From Prochlorococcus sp. AG-363-B04 (GTDB lineage Bacteria > Cyanobacteriota > Cyanobacteriia > PCC-6307 > Cyanobiaceae), in NCBI GenBank assembly GCA_003278465.1, contig QCFC01000003.1, positions 44,920 through 108,919 of the forward strand: DNA of 64,000 bases, written 5' to 3'. Numbering within the stretch: position 1 is the first letter of the stretch; each line of letters starts with the position of its first letter. Below are positions 17,311 through 28,367 of this stretch, one piece after another. The notes beneath the pieces were generated by a model. It worked only from the letters and a program-made list of their open reading frames with translations, searched no databases and was not told where the DNA came from. The translations under genes and the position numbers were made by a program.

Positions 17311-18072
17311 ATGGAATCACGGGAAAACCGAACCATCTCTAAACAACGAAAAAAACAATTAGAAGAGTTAATAGATAGTCTTGTGATTCATTCTGAATCT
17401 GCACCCAAGTATATTAAAAGCAAATCTCAATTAAAAAATCTTGAGCTAATTGATGAAGCCTTAACACATACTTCGGCTCGCAAAAGAATTAATCACGAAA
17501 GACTTGAATTCTTAGGAGATGCAGTCTTAAGGCTTGCAGCATCAGAGTTTATAGACCGAAATTTCCCACAAATGAATGTAGGTGAAAGATCAGCATTAAG
17601 AGCTCATCTTGTTAGCGATAGATGGCTAGCTGAAGTTGGAAAAAAAATTAAGATTAGCGATAAATTATTAATTGGGCCAAAAGCATTAGGTGATATTTCA
17701 GCAAGAGAAACATTAGAAGCTGAGGCCACCGAAGCTTTAATTGGAGCATTATATGAATATTGGCAAAGCCTAAATCAAATTCACCAATGGCTTAATCCTT
17801 ACTGGCATGAAACCAGTAAGGCTGTATTAGCAGACCCTCATAGGCGAAATTATAAATCTGCTTTACAGGAATGGAGTCAAGGAAGAGGTCTCAAAAGACC
17901 AAACTATGAAATAACTGAATTAAGTAAAAAGCATGGGGATCCTCAAAGGTTCTTCTGCAAAGTAAGAATTAAAGATGATTATCTAGGAGAAGGCTGGGGA
18001 GGCTCAAGACGAGATGCAGAACAAAAAGCCGCCAAGAAAGCTCTTTTAAAGATCCAAAGCTCAAAAAACTAA
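17311..18072 (+). CDS. rnc: Ribonuclease III
   Basis: The 253-residue protein cuts double-stranded RNA during rRNA and mRNA processing. The catalytic signature HERLEFLGDAVLRL lies at about residues 65-78, and the second acidic pair is in EAEATEALIGALYEYW near 135. A C-terminal double-stranded RNA-binding domain (about 175-250) ends GGSRRDAEQKAAKKALLKI. Residues 1-40 are a basic extension. It starts at ATG 17311, about 60 bases after rnpB, so two RNA-processing genes are adjacent. The ndhS gene converges 25 bases beyond its stop. Confidence 0.95.
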   Translation: MESRENRTISKQRKKQLEELIDSLVIHSESAPKYIKSKSQLKNLELIDEALTHTSARKRINHERLEFLGDAVLRLAASEFIDRNFPQMNVGERSALRAHLVSDRWLAEVGKKIKISDKLLIGPKALGDISARETLEAEATEALIGALYEYWQSLNQIHQWLNPYWHETSKAVLADPHRRNYKSALQEWSQGRGLKRPNYEITELSKKHGDPQRFFCKVRIKDDYLGEGWGGSRRDAEQKAAKKALLKIQSSKN

Positions 18073-18097
18073 CTTTATAAAAAAACTCAATCAAATT

Positions 18098-18283
18098 TTA
18101 AGCAGGTTTGAGGTCTTGGATAGGAATAGTAACCAACTTATCCCAATTACCTCCTTCAAAGAGAACTGCAGCACTTTGCCCACTAATTCTTTGAACAAAA
18201 CCTTTGTATCCATTATAAATTGAACTTTTTTTGTTTACGACTACCGTCGAACCAGGCAGGATCGGTTCATTAGTTTGAGACAT
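18098..18283 (-). CDS. ndhS: NAD(P)H dehydrogenase-like complex subunit NdhS
   Basis: The 61-residue protein has the small SH3-like fold of NdhS: ILPGSTVVVNKKSSIYNGYKG, VQRISGQSAAVLFEGGNWDK and LVTIPIQDLKP. NdhS is the ferredoxin-docking subunit of the cyanobacterial NDH-1 complex in cyclic electron flow. The length suits the family (about 60-70). The ATG at 18281-18283 overlaps the opposing rimM candidate ATG by two bases, so the two genes start head to head with no spacer. It converges with rnc. Confidence 0.85.
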   Translation of the reverse strand: MSQTNEPILPGSTVVVNKKSSIYNGYKGFVQRISGQSAAVLFEGGNWDKLVTIPIQDLKPA

Positions 18284-18857
18284 GGCAAAAAAGCAATCTT
18301 TAGAGATGGGTCAATCCACTCAAAGCAAACCAAGACTTAATGAATGGATACGAATAGGAAAAATTGTTGCCGCAAAAGGCTTACAAGGTCAACTAAAGGT
18401 AAATCCCAGTAGTGACTTTCCAGAACGCTTTACCAAAGCTGGCACACGTTGGTTACAAGCAAAAAATAGCAAGCCACGCAAAATTCAACTCATCTCAGGT
18501 CATCAACTACCAGGGAAATCACTTTATATAGTTCGTTTCAAAGGCATAGAAACCCGTTCAGAAGCAGAAGCTCTCATTGGTGAAACTCTTTTAGTACCAT
18601 CAAATCATCGGCCAAATCTGGAAGAAGGCGAGTTTCACCTGCTTGACCTTATAGATCTTGAAGTGAGGTTAGAACCAGAAAGAAATGCTGTAGGACATGT
18701 CCGAGATCTAATCACCTCAGGTAACGACCTGCTAACTATTGAATTTTTTAATGGCAAAAAAATACTAGTTCCATTTGTCCAGGAGATTGTCCCAGAAATC
18801 AATCTCAAGGAAGGCTGGCTTTTAATTACACCCCCACCTGGCCTTTTAGACCTTTGA
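18282..18857 (+). CDS. rimM: Ribosome maturation factor RimM
   Basis: The protein assists late assembly of the 30S head, binding uS19. The RimM N-domain is seen in IRIGKIVAAKGLQGQLKVNPSSDFPERF, followed by the PRC-barrel part FHLLDLIDLEVR through LVPFVQEIVPEINLKEGWLLITPPPGLLDL. With ATG 18282 it has 191 residues; the Met at 18306 gives 183 and would leave 22 bases to the ndhS start. Either way the promoter and ribosome-binding site must lie at least partly in the ndhS coding region. A manC-type gene follows on the same strand after 56 bases. Confidence 0.93.
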   Translation: MAKKQSLEMGQSTQSKPRLNEWIRIGKIVAAKGLQGQLKVNPSSDFPERFTKAGTRWLQAKNSKPRKIQLISGHQLPGKSLYIVRFKGIETRSEAEALIGETLLVPSNHRPNLEEGEFHLLDLIDLEVRLEPERNAVGHVRDLITSGNDLLTIEFFNGKKILVPFVQEIVPEINLKEGWLLITPPPGLLDL

Positions 18858-18913
18858 ATAATCGACAAGAGCAGGGCTATTGAGCGATTCTTAGAAGATT
18901 AAAACTAGAAATC

Positions 18914-20368
18914 GTGACCTTTACTCCAATAATTCCTGTGATTTTATGTGGCGGATCAGGAAGCCGCCTATGGCCCCTATCAAGGGCCAGTTACCCAAAA
19001 CAATATTGGTCACTTGATGGACAGAGTAAAAATACTTTGCTTCAGCAAACTCAACTAAGACTGAATAATTTAACTGGAATCACTAATCCACTATTAATTT
19101 GCCATGAAGAACATCGATTTATTGTCGCAGAGCAGATGCGACAAATAAATGTAGAACCAAGTGCAATTTTATTAGAGCCAGTAGGTCGAAACACAGGTCC
19201 AGCAATTGCAGTAGCAGCCCTTCAAGCAACAAAACAAAACGAAGATCCTTTCCTACTGGTGCTACCGGCAGACCATGTCATTAAAAATACAAGCAGATTT
19301 CTTAAAGTCATTGAGGCAGGTAAAGAATACGCAAAGAATGGACGCTTAATTACATTTGGCATTGTTCCGACTGCACCGGAAACTGGTTACGGCTATATCG
19401 AAGCATCTGAAACTTTCTCTACTAACGAACTAAAAGGCATTGCGATTTCAAGATTTATAGAAAAACCAGACATAGAAACAGCTCAAGAATTCCTAGCTAA
19501 TGGACGCTTTACCTGGAATAGTGGAATTTTCCTCTTCAAAGCAAGCACAATCATTCAAGAACTAGAAAGATTATCTCCAGAACTTGTTAGTTCTTGTCGA
19601 GATTCTCTTAAACAAAATGTTCCCGATATGAATTTCCTGCGTCTTAATAAGGAAGCATTTGCAAGTTGTCCAAATTTAGCTATTGACGTAGCAGTAATGG
19701 AAAAGACAAATTTAGGAACTGTTTTACCTCTTGATGCAGGATGGAGTGACGTAGGAAGCTGGAGTGCTTTGTGGAAGACAGGAGATAAAGACAACCAAGG
19801 TAATATTCTTCGCGGAAATGTTATAGCCGAAGAAAGTGAAAATTGTTATCTACGTAGTGAACAGCGTCTTGTTGTTGGGGTAGGAGTTAAAGATCTAATA
19901 GTGGTAGAAACAGATGATGCTGTTCTAGTAACTCATCGAAGCTATGCACAAGAAGTAAAGAAAATAGTTAATAAACTTGAATCAGAAGGAAGAATAGAAG
20001 GTACATCGCACCGCAAAATTTATCGTCCTTGGGGAAATTGTACTGTAGTAATGGATGGATCGAGATGGCAAGTAAAACGCATTGAGGTTAAACCTGGAGC
20101 CAGTCTTTCCTTACAAATGCACCACCATCGAGCAGAACACTGGATCGTTGTAAAAGGTACTGCCTTAGTAGAAATAGAAGGAGAAAAAAAATTAATTGGA
20201 GAGAATCAAAGTACATATATTCCACTAGGACACAAACATCGACTAACTAATCCAGGCAAAATGCCAATGGAACTAATTGAGGTACAAAGTGGTGCCTATC
20301 TTGGGGAAGATGACATTGTGAGATTTGAAGACTTCTATGGAAGAAGTGATGATTATCTCAAACACTAA
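18914..20368 (+). CDS. manC: Mannose-1-phosphate guanylyltransferase / mannose-6-phosphate isomerase
   Basis: The 484-residue bifunctional-type enzyme makes GDP-mannose for surface polysaccharides. The nucleotidyltransferase half starts VILCGGSGSRLWPLSRASYPKQ, the GGXGXRLWP signature, and has FIEKPD near residue 175. The cupin half (about 350-475) has YRPWGNCTVVMDG, PGASLSLQMHHHRAEHWIVV with metal-binding histidines, and IPLGHKHRLTNPG. It is similar in length to E. coli ManC and AlgA (about 480). The start is a GTG at 18914. Its stop is one base from the convergent glmS stop. Confidence 0.94.
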   Translation: MTFTPIIPVILCGGSGSRLWPLSRASYPKQYWSLDGQSKNTLLQQTQLRLNNLTGITNPLLICHEEHRFIVAEQMRQINVEPSAILLEPVGRNTGPAIAVAALQATKQNEDPFLLVLPADHVIKNTSRFLKVIEAGKEYAKNGRLITFGIVPTAPETGYGYIEASETFSTNELKGIAISRFIEKPDIETAQEFLANGRFTWNSGIFLFKASTIIQELERLSPELVSSCRDSLKQNVPDMNFLRLNKEAFASCPNLAIDVAVMEKTNLGTVLPLDAGWSDVGSWSALWKTGDKDNQGNILRGNVIAEESENCYLRSEQRLVVGVGVKDLIVVETDDAVLVTHRSYAQEVKKIVNKLESEGRIEGTSHRKIYRPWGNCTVVMDGSRWQVKRIEVKPGASLSLQMHHHRAEHWIVVKGTALVEIEGEKKLIGENQSTYIPLGHKHRLTNPGKMPMELIEVQSGAYLGEDDIVRFEDFYGRSDDYLKH

Positions 20369-20369
20369 A

Positions 20370-22274
20370 CTATTCAACTGTCACACTCTTGGCCAAATTT
20401 CGCGGTTGATCAACATCTAGACCCCTATGTGCTGCAATGTGATAACTCAGCAATTGCATTGGCACAACTGAAAAAAGAGGACTTATCCATTCACTTACCT
20501 TCGGCACTGGTAAGAGATAATCAAAGAGATTTGTATCAGGACCCTCTGGGGCAACTCCAATAAGCTGAGCATCTCTTGCTTTTGCCTCTTGAGCGTTACT
20601 CAGAACTTTTTCAAATACAACACCTGGCATAGCAATAGACACCACTGGAACCTTCGGATCTAACAAAGCAATAGGGCCATGCTTCATTTCACCTGCAGGA
20701 TACCCTTCAGCATGTATATAACTAATTTCCTTGAGTTTCAAGGCCCCTTCTAACGCAATCGGATAATTAATACCTCGACCTAAAAAAATTACATCCTTCG
20801 TATCAGCAAATTTATGAGCAAGTTCTTCAGAAAGCTTGTCATGCATTTTCACTAAAGATCTCAATTGATTGGGCACTGATCTAAGTTCCTGAGTAATACT
20901 AAAAATCTCTTCTTTAGAACGCGTGCCTCGTCTAGCCGCAAAATTTAGTGACAATCCATAAAAAGCAAATAATTGCCCAAGGAATGTCTTAGTAGCTGCT
21001 ACTCCAACCTCCAAACCAGCACCAATATCAAGAATATTGGGCACCTGTCTAGCCAAAGAACTTTCTGGGCGATTCGTGACACCTAATTGTCGGGGGGCAA
21101 AAGCTGAATCTCCATGATTTTCCCTTCTCTCAGCATCCATTGCCAAAGCAGCAAGAGTATCTGCCGTTTCACCAGATTGAGTTAATCCAATAGTGAGAGT
21201 ATTTGGCGCTAATGGTGGTGCTGCATATCGAAATTCACTTGCATAAAAAACTGCTGTTGGAATTCCAGCAAATTGCTCTAAAAGATAAGCCCCAACCAAT
21301 GCGGCATGACGACTAGTGCCACAAGCCAAAATTTCAATCCTCTCAATCCCAAAATAAAATGAATCATCAAAAGGTAATGCAACTGGAGCATCTGCAGGTA
21401 ACCCCTCGGGCAAATGTCTAGTAACCCAAAGCTCGGCAGTTTCAGGCTGTTCATGAATTTCTTTGAGCATGAAATGTCGAAAATTACGCTTATCAGCAAC
21501 ATGATTAACACCACTTAAAAGAGATGGACTGCGTTTTTGTCTATCTCCCTTCTGGTTATAAAGCTCTATTCCTAATGGAGTAAGCAAAGCCACCTCACCA
21601 TCTTCCATAGGAAGGATCGTTCTAGCGAAACTAGCTAAAGCTGGTGTATCACTTGCACATAAAAATTCCCCCTCGCCAAGTCCAATAAGCAATGGGGCCT
21701 GTCTTCTAGCTACAACTAAAGCGCTAGGAGTCTCTACCCACAAAACTGCCAGTGCATAAGCACCCTTCAATTTTGGTAGAACCCTTTGAACTGCTGTTAA
21801 TAACATCGCTTCACAAACTGGAAGTCCTTCCAACTTCAACAGATGAAGCTCTTTAGCAATGAGATGTGGAATTACCTCTGTATCGGTCTCTGATAAAAAT
21901 TCAACACCTGCTGCCTCCAAGGTCTCGCGAAGGGCACGATGATTTTCAATAATCCCATTCTGTACAACAGCAATGCATCCTGAAGAATCTCTATGAGGAT
22001 GTGCATTGCATTCTTCTGGCTTGCCATGAGTAGCCCATCTAGTGTGACCAATTCCTAAATTCCCAGGAGCACCATTTTGATCAATCATTGCTGCAAGATT
22101 GATCAATTTTCCTTTAGCTCTTAAACAGGTGAGCTGACCTTGATCCTCTGAAACTAATGAATGAACTGTAGCCAAACCAGCAGAATCATATCCTCGATAT
22201 TCAAGGTGCCTAAGGCCTTCTAGCAGCAAGGGCGCCGCCTCTCTTGATCCAACAACTGCAACTATTCCGCACAT
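20370..22274 (-). CDS. glmS: Glutamine-fructose-6-phosphate aminotransferase
   Basis: The 634-residue enzyme makes glucosamine-6-phosphate, the entry to peptidoglycan and amino-sugar synthesis. MCGIVAVVGSREAAPLLLEG fixes the start because Cys2 becomes the N-terminal nucleophile; LEYRGYDSAGLA and GHTRWATHG follow. Two SIS sugar-isomerase domains occupy about 290-620 (LACGTSRHA, GLTQSGETADTLAAL), and the protein ends NLAKSVTVE as usual. The ATG (22272-22274) directly touches the T-run of a terminator hairpin at 22275-22300, leaving no room for an ordinary leader. It converges with manC, with one base between the stops. Confidence 0.96.
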   Translation of the reverse strand: MCGIVAVVGSREAAPLLLEGLRHLEYRGYDSAGLATVHSLVSEDQGQLTCLRAKGKLINLAAMIDQNGAPGNLGIGHTRWATHGKPEECNAHPHRDSSGCIAVVQNGIIENHRALRETLEAAGVEFLSETDTEVIPHLIAKELHLLKLEGLPVCEAMLLTAVQRVLPKLKGAYALAVLWVETPSALVVARRQAPLLIGLGEGEFLCASDTPALASFARTILPMEDGEVALLTPLGIELYNQKGDRQKRSPSLLSGVNHVADKRNFRHFMLKEIHEQPETAELWVTRHLPEGLPADAPVALPFDDSFYFGIERIEILACGTSRHAALVGAYLLEQFAGIPTAVFYASEFRYAAPPLAPNTLTIGLTQSGETADTLAALAMDAERRENHGDSAFAPRQLGVTNRPESSLARQVPNILDIGAGLEVGVAATKTFLGQLFAFYGLSLNFAARRGTRSKEEIFSITQELRSVPNQLRSLVKMHDKLSEELAHKFADTKDVIFLGRGINYPIALEGALKLKEISYIHAEGYPAGEMKHGPIALLDPKVPVVSIAMPGVVFEKVLSNAQEAKARDAQLIGVAPEGPDTNLFDYLLPVPKVSEWISPLFSVVPMQLLSYHIAAHRGLDVDQPRNLAKSVTVE

Positions 22275-22300
22275 AGAAAAAGCCCAGCACTTGCCGGGCT
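22275..22300 (-). terminator. Intrinsic terminator between psaC and glmS
   Basis: On the minus strand an 8-bp stem (22281-22288 with 22293-22300, one G-T pair) closes a 4-base loop and is followed by a run of five Ts (22277-22281). It lies about 55 bases after the psaC stop and its T-run is two bases from the glmS ATG. It would end the psaC message. If glmS is read from upstream, the same hairpin would cover its ribosome-binding region. Confidence 0.75.
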
Positions 22301-22354
22301 GAGCTTATGGGTTATCTCAGAAAAAGTACTGATTTTTGAGCTATGCAATAAACA

Positions 22355-22600
22355 TCAATAAGCAAGACCCATACTTCTAGTGGTTTCATCACCCAGATAA
22401 ACTCTAATGCTCAAGAAATCGGTTGGGCAAGCTGTTTCACAGCGTTTACAACCAACACAATCTTCTGTGCGTGGGGATGCGGCTATCTGGGCAGCCTTAC
22501 ATCCATTCCAAGGAACCATTTCCAGTACGTCGAGAGGGCAGGCCCTCACACACTGGGTGCACCCGATGCAGGTGTCGTAGATCTTGACAGCGTGGGACAT
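22355..22600 (-). CDS. psaC: Photosystem I iron-sulfur subunit PsaC
   Basis: The 81-residue protein holds the FA and FB 4Fe-4S clusters on the stromal side of photosystem I and passes electrons to ferredoxin. Both ferredoxin motifs are present: [12 protein letters not shown] and [15 protein letters not shown]. The sequence is the near-invariant [13 protein letters not shown] to RSMGLAY. The frame extends seven codons upstream to 22621, but the known mature N-terminus sets the ATG at 22598-22600. It is transcribed away from acpP and ends at a clear terminator. Confidence 0.98.
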   Translation of the reverse strand: MSHAVKIYDTCIGCTQCVRACPLDVLEMVPWNGCKAAQIAASPRTEDCVGCKRCETACPTDFLSIRVYLGDETTRSMGLAY

Positions 22601-22777
22601 AAGTAGCCCTTTCCGGAACAAAAAGCCTGTATAAAAGCTAACCCCAAATTGTCCAAGTTAGACAGAAAACCTCCTTTGCCGTCACTCTTGTTAACTCCAG
22701 AGCAACAACCTTATGTAGTTACTCTTGCAAAACTGTCACCATCAGCCCCTAGGATGCGGCGTCCCGACTTCACGGCT

Positions 22778-23020
22778 ATGTCCCAGGAAGCGATCCTCGA
22801 GAAAGTCCGTTCAATAGTTTCAGAACAACTCAGCGTTGATTCTGGCGAAGTAAAGCCAGAGTCCAATTTTCAAAACGATCTGGGTGCTGATTCGCTCGAT
22901 ACAGTGGAGCTAGTCATGGCTTTAGAAGAAGCCTTCGACATTGAAATCCCTGATGAAGCAGCTGAAGGTATCGCCACTGTTGGTGATGCAGTCAAGTACA
23001 TCGAAGACAAACAGTCCTGA
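22778..23020 (+). CDS. acpP: Acyl carrier protein
   Basis: The 80-residue protein carries growing acyl chains in fatty-acid synthesis. The phosphopantetheine attachment serine is in [19 protein letters not shown], the DSL motif near residue 39. The frame continues 43 codons upstream to 22649, but that extension is Pro- and Lys-rich and unlike any ACP, so I chose ATG 22778 ([13 protein letters not shown]). fabF starts 12 bases after the stop, so the two are surely one operon. The 177 bases to psaC hold both divergent promoters. Confidence 0.97.
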   Translation: MSQEAILEKVRSIVSEQLSVDSGEVKPESNFQNDLGADSLDTVELVMALEEAFDIEIPDEAAEGIATVGDAVKYIEDKQS

Positions 23021-23032
23021 GGGTTGATTGCA

Positions 23033-24280
23033 ATGGTGGAGGGTCTCCATCGCGTTGTAGTCACAGGGCTGGGCGCGATTACGCCAATTGGCAATACCGT
23101 CCAGGAATACTGGAATGGTTTGAAGTCAAGTCGCAATGGAGTTGCGGCGATAACTCTTTTCGACGCTTCAGCCCATGCCTGTCGCTTTGCGGCTGAAGTA
23201 AAAGACTTAGATCCAAAAGGTTTTCTTGAACCAAAAGAATCGAAACGATGGGATCGTTTCTCAAAATTTGGCGTCATTGCAGCTAAGCAAGCGCTAATTG
23301 ATTCAGGACTAACAATCAATGAGAGTAATTCTCAACGTATTGGAGTGATTATTGGTTCGGGAGTAGGTGGACTCCTCACAATGGAAACCCAAGCTCATGT
23401 CTTGGCAGAAAGGAGCCCAAGTCGGGTTAGTCCTTTCACTGTGCCAATGATGATCCCAAACATGGCAACTGGCCTTGCTGCAATTGCAATTGGAGCTAAA
23501 GGTCCAAGTTCAGCAGTGGCTACGGCCTGCGCAGCAGGATCTAATGCAATTGGAGATGCTTTTCGAATACTTCAACTTGGCAAAGCTGATGCAATGTTTT
23601 GTGGAGGAGCCGAAGCCAGTATTACTCCCTTAGGAGTAGCTGGATTTGCCAGTGCTAAGGCTCTTTCATTCAGAAATGATGATCCAAGTACTGCTAGTCG
23701 TCCTTTCGATGCAAATCGTGATGGATTTGTTATAGGAGAAGGGGCTGGTGTACTGGTTCTAGAAACTCTCGAACATGCGCAATCAAGAGGTGCTTCGATC
23801 CATGCTGAAATTGTTGGTTATGGAACAACTTGCGATGCCCATCACATCACTTCTCCAAGCCCTGGAGGGATAGGCGGAGCAGAAGCAATTCGCCTAGCTC
23901 TTGAAGATGGGAAAATCAGTACCGATAGTGTTGATTACATCAATGCGCATGGAACTAGTACTCCAGCCAATGACAGCAACGAAACATCAGCAATCAAATC
24001 CATCTTTGGCAATAGAGCTCATCAGATACCTGTGAGTTCTACTAAATCAATGACTGGTCATCTTTTAGGAGGATCAGGCGGAATTGAAGCAGTTGCATGT
24101 GTTCTTGCCATGAAGCATGGAATGCTCCCTCCAACAATCAATTATGAGAATCCAGATCCAAATTGTGACTTGGATTACATCCCAAATACCGCAAGAGAGC
24201 AAAAACCAAATTTAGTCATCTCTAACTCTTTTGGTTTTGGCGGCCATAACGTCTGTCTTGCCTTTAAAAGGATGCTTTAA
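23033..24280 (+). CDS. fabF: 3-oxoacyl-ACP synthase II
   Basis: The protein (about 415 residues) condenses malonyl-ACP with acyl-ACP. The nucleophile Cys is in [16 protein letters not shown], and the two active-site histidines are in [15 protein letters not shown] and [12 protein letters not shown]. The end [16 protein letters not shown] is typical. A TTG at 23024 would add three residues, but ATG 23033 ([14 protein letters not shown]) with GAGGG upstream is the better start. It follows acpP by 12 bases, and tktA starts 50 bases after it. Confidence 0.97.
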   Translation: MVEGLHRVVVTGLGAITPIGNTVQEYWNGLKSSRNGVAAITLFDASAHACRFAAEVKDLDPKGFLEPKESKRWDRFSKFGVIAAKQALIDSGLTINESNSQRIGVIIGSGVGGLLTMETQAHVLAERSPSRVSPFTVPMMIPNMATGLAAIAIGAKGPSSAVATACAAGSNAIGDAFRILQLGKADAMFCGGAEASITPLGVAGFASAKALSFRNDDPSTASRPFDANRDGFVIGEGAGVLVLETLEHAQSRGASIHAEIVGYGTTCDAHHITSPSPGGIGGAEAIRLALEDGKISTDSVDYINAHGTSTPANDSNETSAIKSIFGNRAHQIPVSSTKSMTGHLLGGSGGIEAVACVLAMKHGMLPPTINYENPDPNCDLDYIPNTAREQKPNLVISNSFGFGGHNVCLAFKRML

Positions 24281-24330
24281 ACAAATTCTCTCTTCCATCA
24301 TTCAGAATCACAAAATCACACTTAATCAAC

Positions 24331-26340
24331 ATGGTCGTTGCGACTAATTCTCTAGAAACGCTCTGCATCAACAGCATTCGCATGCTGGCCGTAGATGCGA
24401 TAAACAAGTCCAACAGCGGTCATCCTGGCCTTCCCATGGGTTGTGCCCCAATGGGATTCACCCTATGGGACAAGTTTCTTAATCACAATCCTAAAAATCC
24501 TGAGTGGTTCAACAGAGATCGATTCGTTCTATCTGCTGGTCATGGCTGCATGCTGCTATATGCGCTCCTCCATCTCAGTGGATATGACTCTGTCACTATT
24601 GATGACATCAAACAATTTCGGCAATGGGGGTCAAGAGCACCAGGACACCCTGAAACTTTCGAAACACCAGGCATAGAAGTTACAACTGGTCCACTGGGTG
24701 CAGGCATCTCAAATGCAGTTGGCCTAGCTATTGCAGAGGCTCACTTATCTGCAAAATTCAATAAAAGTGACGCATGCATAGTTGATCACTACACCTATGT
24801 GGTCATGGGAGATGGCTGCAATCAAGAAGGCATCTCTTCCGAAGCCTGCTCTCTTGCAGGGCATCTCAAGCTAGGTAAATTAATCGCTCTATATGACGAT
24901 AATCGCATCACCATTGACGGGAGAACTGATGTTTCATTCACCGAAGATGTCCTAAAACGCTACGAAGCTTATGGATGGCATGTACAACATGTTGCAGATG
25001 GAGACACTGATATTAAGTCCATAGAAACTGCGATCGCAGCTGCAAAAGCAGTCAAAGACAAACCATCAATCATCAAAATATCCACCACCATCGGGTATGG
25101 GTCGCCGAACAAAAGTGATACAGCTGGAGTCCATGGAGCTCCTCTTGGAGAAGAGGAAACAAATCTCACCAAACAGCAACTGAACTGGGACTATGCCCCA
25201 TTCGAAGTTCCTCAGGAAGCTTATGAGCAATACCGTAAAGCAATAGAACGCGGCGCCAAGCTTGAAGCTGACTGGAACCAAACTCTAAGCAACTACTCAA
25301 CTAAATATCCAATTGAGGCAGCTGAATTCCAACGGATGTTAAGAGGAGAATTGCCCAAAGATTGGGATAAGGATTTACCAAGCTATAGCGCTGATGACAA
25401 AGGTCAAGCAACTCGAAAACACTCACAAATCTGTCTTGGTGCACTAGGACCTAATCTTCCCGAACTAATTGGTGGCTCAGCTGACCTCACCCATTCAAAT
25501 TACACAGATATCAAAGGCGAAACAGGATCATTTCAATCTGATAGTCCAGAGAAACGTTATTTACACTTTGGAGTTCGTGAACATGCCATGGCAGCAATCC
25601 TTAATGGCATTGCATATCACAAAAGTGGGCTAATTCCTTATGGAGGGACTTTCCTAGTTTTTGCTGACTACATGAGAGGCTCAATGCGCCTATCAGCTTT
25701 AAGCGAAATTGGGGTTATTTATGTCTTAACTCATGACTCAATTGGTGTTGGAGAAGATGGTCCTACCCACCAACCAATTGAAACAATTCCTTCACTGCGT
25801 GCTATCCCAAATATGCTGGTATTTCGACCAGGAGATGGGAATGAAACTAGTGGTGCTTACAAATTAGCAATTCAAAATCGAAAACGGCCTAGTGCACTCT
25901 GTTTGAGCCGCCAGGGAATGGCTAATCAACCAAATTCATCAATAGAAAAGGTAGCTCTAGGTGGTTACATACTAGAAGATTGTGAAGGTGACCCTGATTT
26001 AATTCTCATTGGTACAGGCAGCGAACTAGATCTTTGTGTTCAGGCCTCTAAACATCTCACAAAAAGTGGTCACAAAATACGGGTAGTATCAATGCCTTGT
26101 ATAGAACTATTTGAGGAACAAAGTGATTCCTATAAAGAAAAAGTATTTCCTTCCAGTATTAGGAAAAGGCTGGTAGTAGAAGCTGCAGAATCGTTTGGAT
26201 GGCATAAATATATTGGTCTTGATGGAAATAGTATTTCAATGAATAGATTTGGAGCTTCTGCGCCTGGAGGCACCTGTATGGAGAAGTTTGGATTTACAGT
26301 TGCAAATGTAATAGACAAAGCAAAATTGCTACTCAATTAA
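24331..26340 (+). CDS. tktA: Transketolase
   Basis: The 669-residue enzyme moves two-carbon units in the Calvin cycle and pentose phosphate pathway. The thiamine-diphosphate motif is [32 protein letters not shown] near residues 160-190 (only its ends are given as landmarks). [13 protein letters not shown] at the start and [17 protein letters not shown] in the pyrimidine-binding domain near 475 are conserved. The length is standard. ATG 24331 is preceded by fabF on the same strand. It converges with thiC across a hairpin. Confidence 0.97.
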   Translation: MVVATNSLETLCINSIRMLAVDAINKSNSGHPGLPMGCAPMGFTLWDKFLNHNPKNPEWFNRDRFVLSAGHGCMLLYALLHLSGYDSVTIDDIKQFRQWGSRAPGHPETFETPGIEVTTGPLGAGISNAVGLAIAEAHLSAKFNKSDACIVDHYTYVVMGDGCNQEGISSEACSLAGHLKLGKLIALYDDNRITIDGRTDVSFTEDVLKRYEAYGWHVQHVADGDTDIKSIETAIAAAKAVKDKPSIIKISTTIGYGSPNKSDTAGVHGAPLGEEETNLTKQQLNWDYAPFEVPQEAYEQYRKAIERGAKLEADWNQTLSNYSTKYPIEAAEFQRMLRGELPKDWDKDLPSYSADDKGQATRKHSQICLGALGPNLPELIGGSADLTHSNYTDIKGETGSFQSDSPEKRYLHFGVREHAMAAILNGIAYHKSGLIPYGGTFLVFADYMRGSMRLSALSEIGVIYVLTHDSIGVGEDGPTHQPIETIPSLRAIPNMLVFRPGDGNETSGAYKLAIQNRKRPSALCLSRQGMANQPNSSIEKVALGGYILEDCEGDPDLILIGTGSELDLCVQASKHLTKSGHKIRVVSMPCIELFEEQSDSYKEKVFPSSIRKRLVVEAAESFGWHKYIGLDGNSISMNRFGASAPGGTCMEKFGFTVANVIDKAKLLLN

Positions 26341-26359
26341 GGAATCAATACCATAATAA

Positions 26360-26416
26360 TTTAACTTAAGCTGAACAATTAGAGATACTTTCTTTAATCG
26401 TTCAGCTTAAGTTGAA
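26360..26416. terminator. Hairpin between convergent tktA and thiC
   Basis: Arms at about 26360-26376 and 26400-26416 pair over 14 perfect core positions (26363-26376 with 26400-26413) plus three looser ones, around a 23-base loop. It sits between the stops of tktA and thiC, where a shared terminator is expected. Neither side has a clean T-run, so it may act as a processing or stability hairpin instead. Confidence 0.5.
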
Positions 26417-26437
26417 AATAAACGCAAATAGAATCAA

Positions 26438-27850
<1,413 letters not shown>

Positions 27851-27879
27851 TCAAGAAGTTGGCCAAAAGCCTATTAATC

Positions 27880-27977
27880 ACACTTTCACTTCCCTGCTAC
27901 GGCATAACCCGAACAGGTACTGAGGGTGTGATCTCAGCCAAAAAGGAAAAGCTTTTTGGCACCCCTAGTGTTTCTTA
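27880..27977 (-). promoter_or_regulatory. TPP riboswitch upstream of thiC
   Basis: Read on the minus strand, the region holds the conserved thi-box blocks in order: ACTAGGGGTGCC, a variable stem, GGCTGAGATCACACCC, then ACCTGTTCGGGTTATGCC and GTAGCAGGGAAGTG. It ends about 50 bases before the thiC ATG. A GGCTTTTGGCC hairpin between aptamer and gene could be the expression platform. The remainder of the 27830-28142 gap shows nothing else I can name. Confidence 0.95.
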
Positions 27978-28142
27978 AAAGCTAGCAACGTTTTGCGATC
28001 CAAGCTTATTCATCGAAGCAATTGCACACCTTGAAATTCATCAGCCCAAAGGAAACCTAACTAAATCCAAAAGAAAGTATCAATCAAGGATGTCTAAAAA
28101 AAATTTCTATTGCACCTTATACACATAATCATTGCATGGTAA

Positions 28143-28367
28143 CTAATCACCAAAATTCCTTCTTCTCATATAAGTCAGCAATCGGAGTCTTCTTTGTCTT
28201 CTTGATACTGCACCAGACACAATTAAACTTGTACCAATCAAGAAGGCAGGGATAGCCTGCATTCTATCATTCCCTTTTCTGATAACGAAACTAAATAATG
28301 TCAAGCAAATCAGGAAAGGAGCTGCCAAAGATAGTAAAGGATAAGTATGCTTCTTAATCAAATTCAA
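28143..28367 (-). CDS. Small membrane protein of unknown function, 74 aa
   Basis: Not recognised. Two hydrophobic segments (about residues 10-28 and 40-55) are separated by a short charged loop, and the C-terminus is very basic (RRQRRLRLLTYMRRRNFGD), which points to the cytoplasm. The start is a TTG at 28365-28367 overlapping the upstream amidohydrolase stop by four bases, so it is probably translated by coupling. Nothing indicates a specific role. Confidence 0.6.
   Translation of the reverse strand: MNLIKKHTYPLLSLAAPFLICLTLFSFVIRKGNDRMQAIPAFLIGTSLIVSGAVSRRQRRLRLLTYMRRRNFGD

Noticed and set aside
22601..22621. Seven-codon extension of PsaC
   Set aside because: The mature PsaC N-terminus (SHAVKIYD) is nearly invariant and fixes the ATG at 22600.
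22649..22777. N-terminal extension of the acyl carrier protein
   Set aside because: The 43 extra residues are proline- and lysine-rich and unlike ACP; ATG 22778 gives the standard 80-residue protein.
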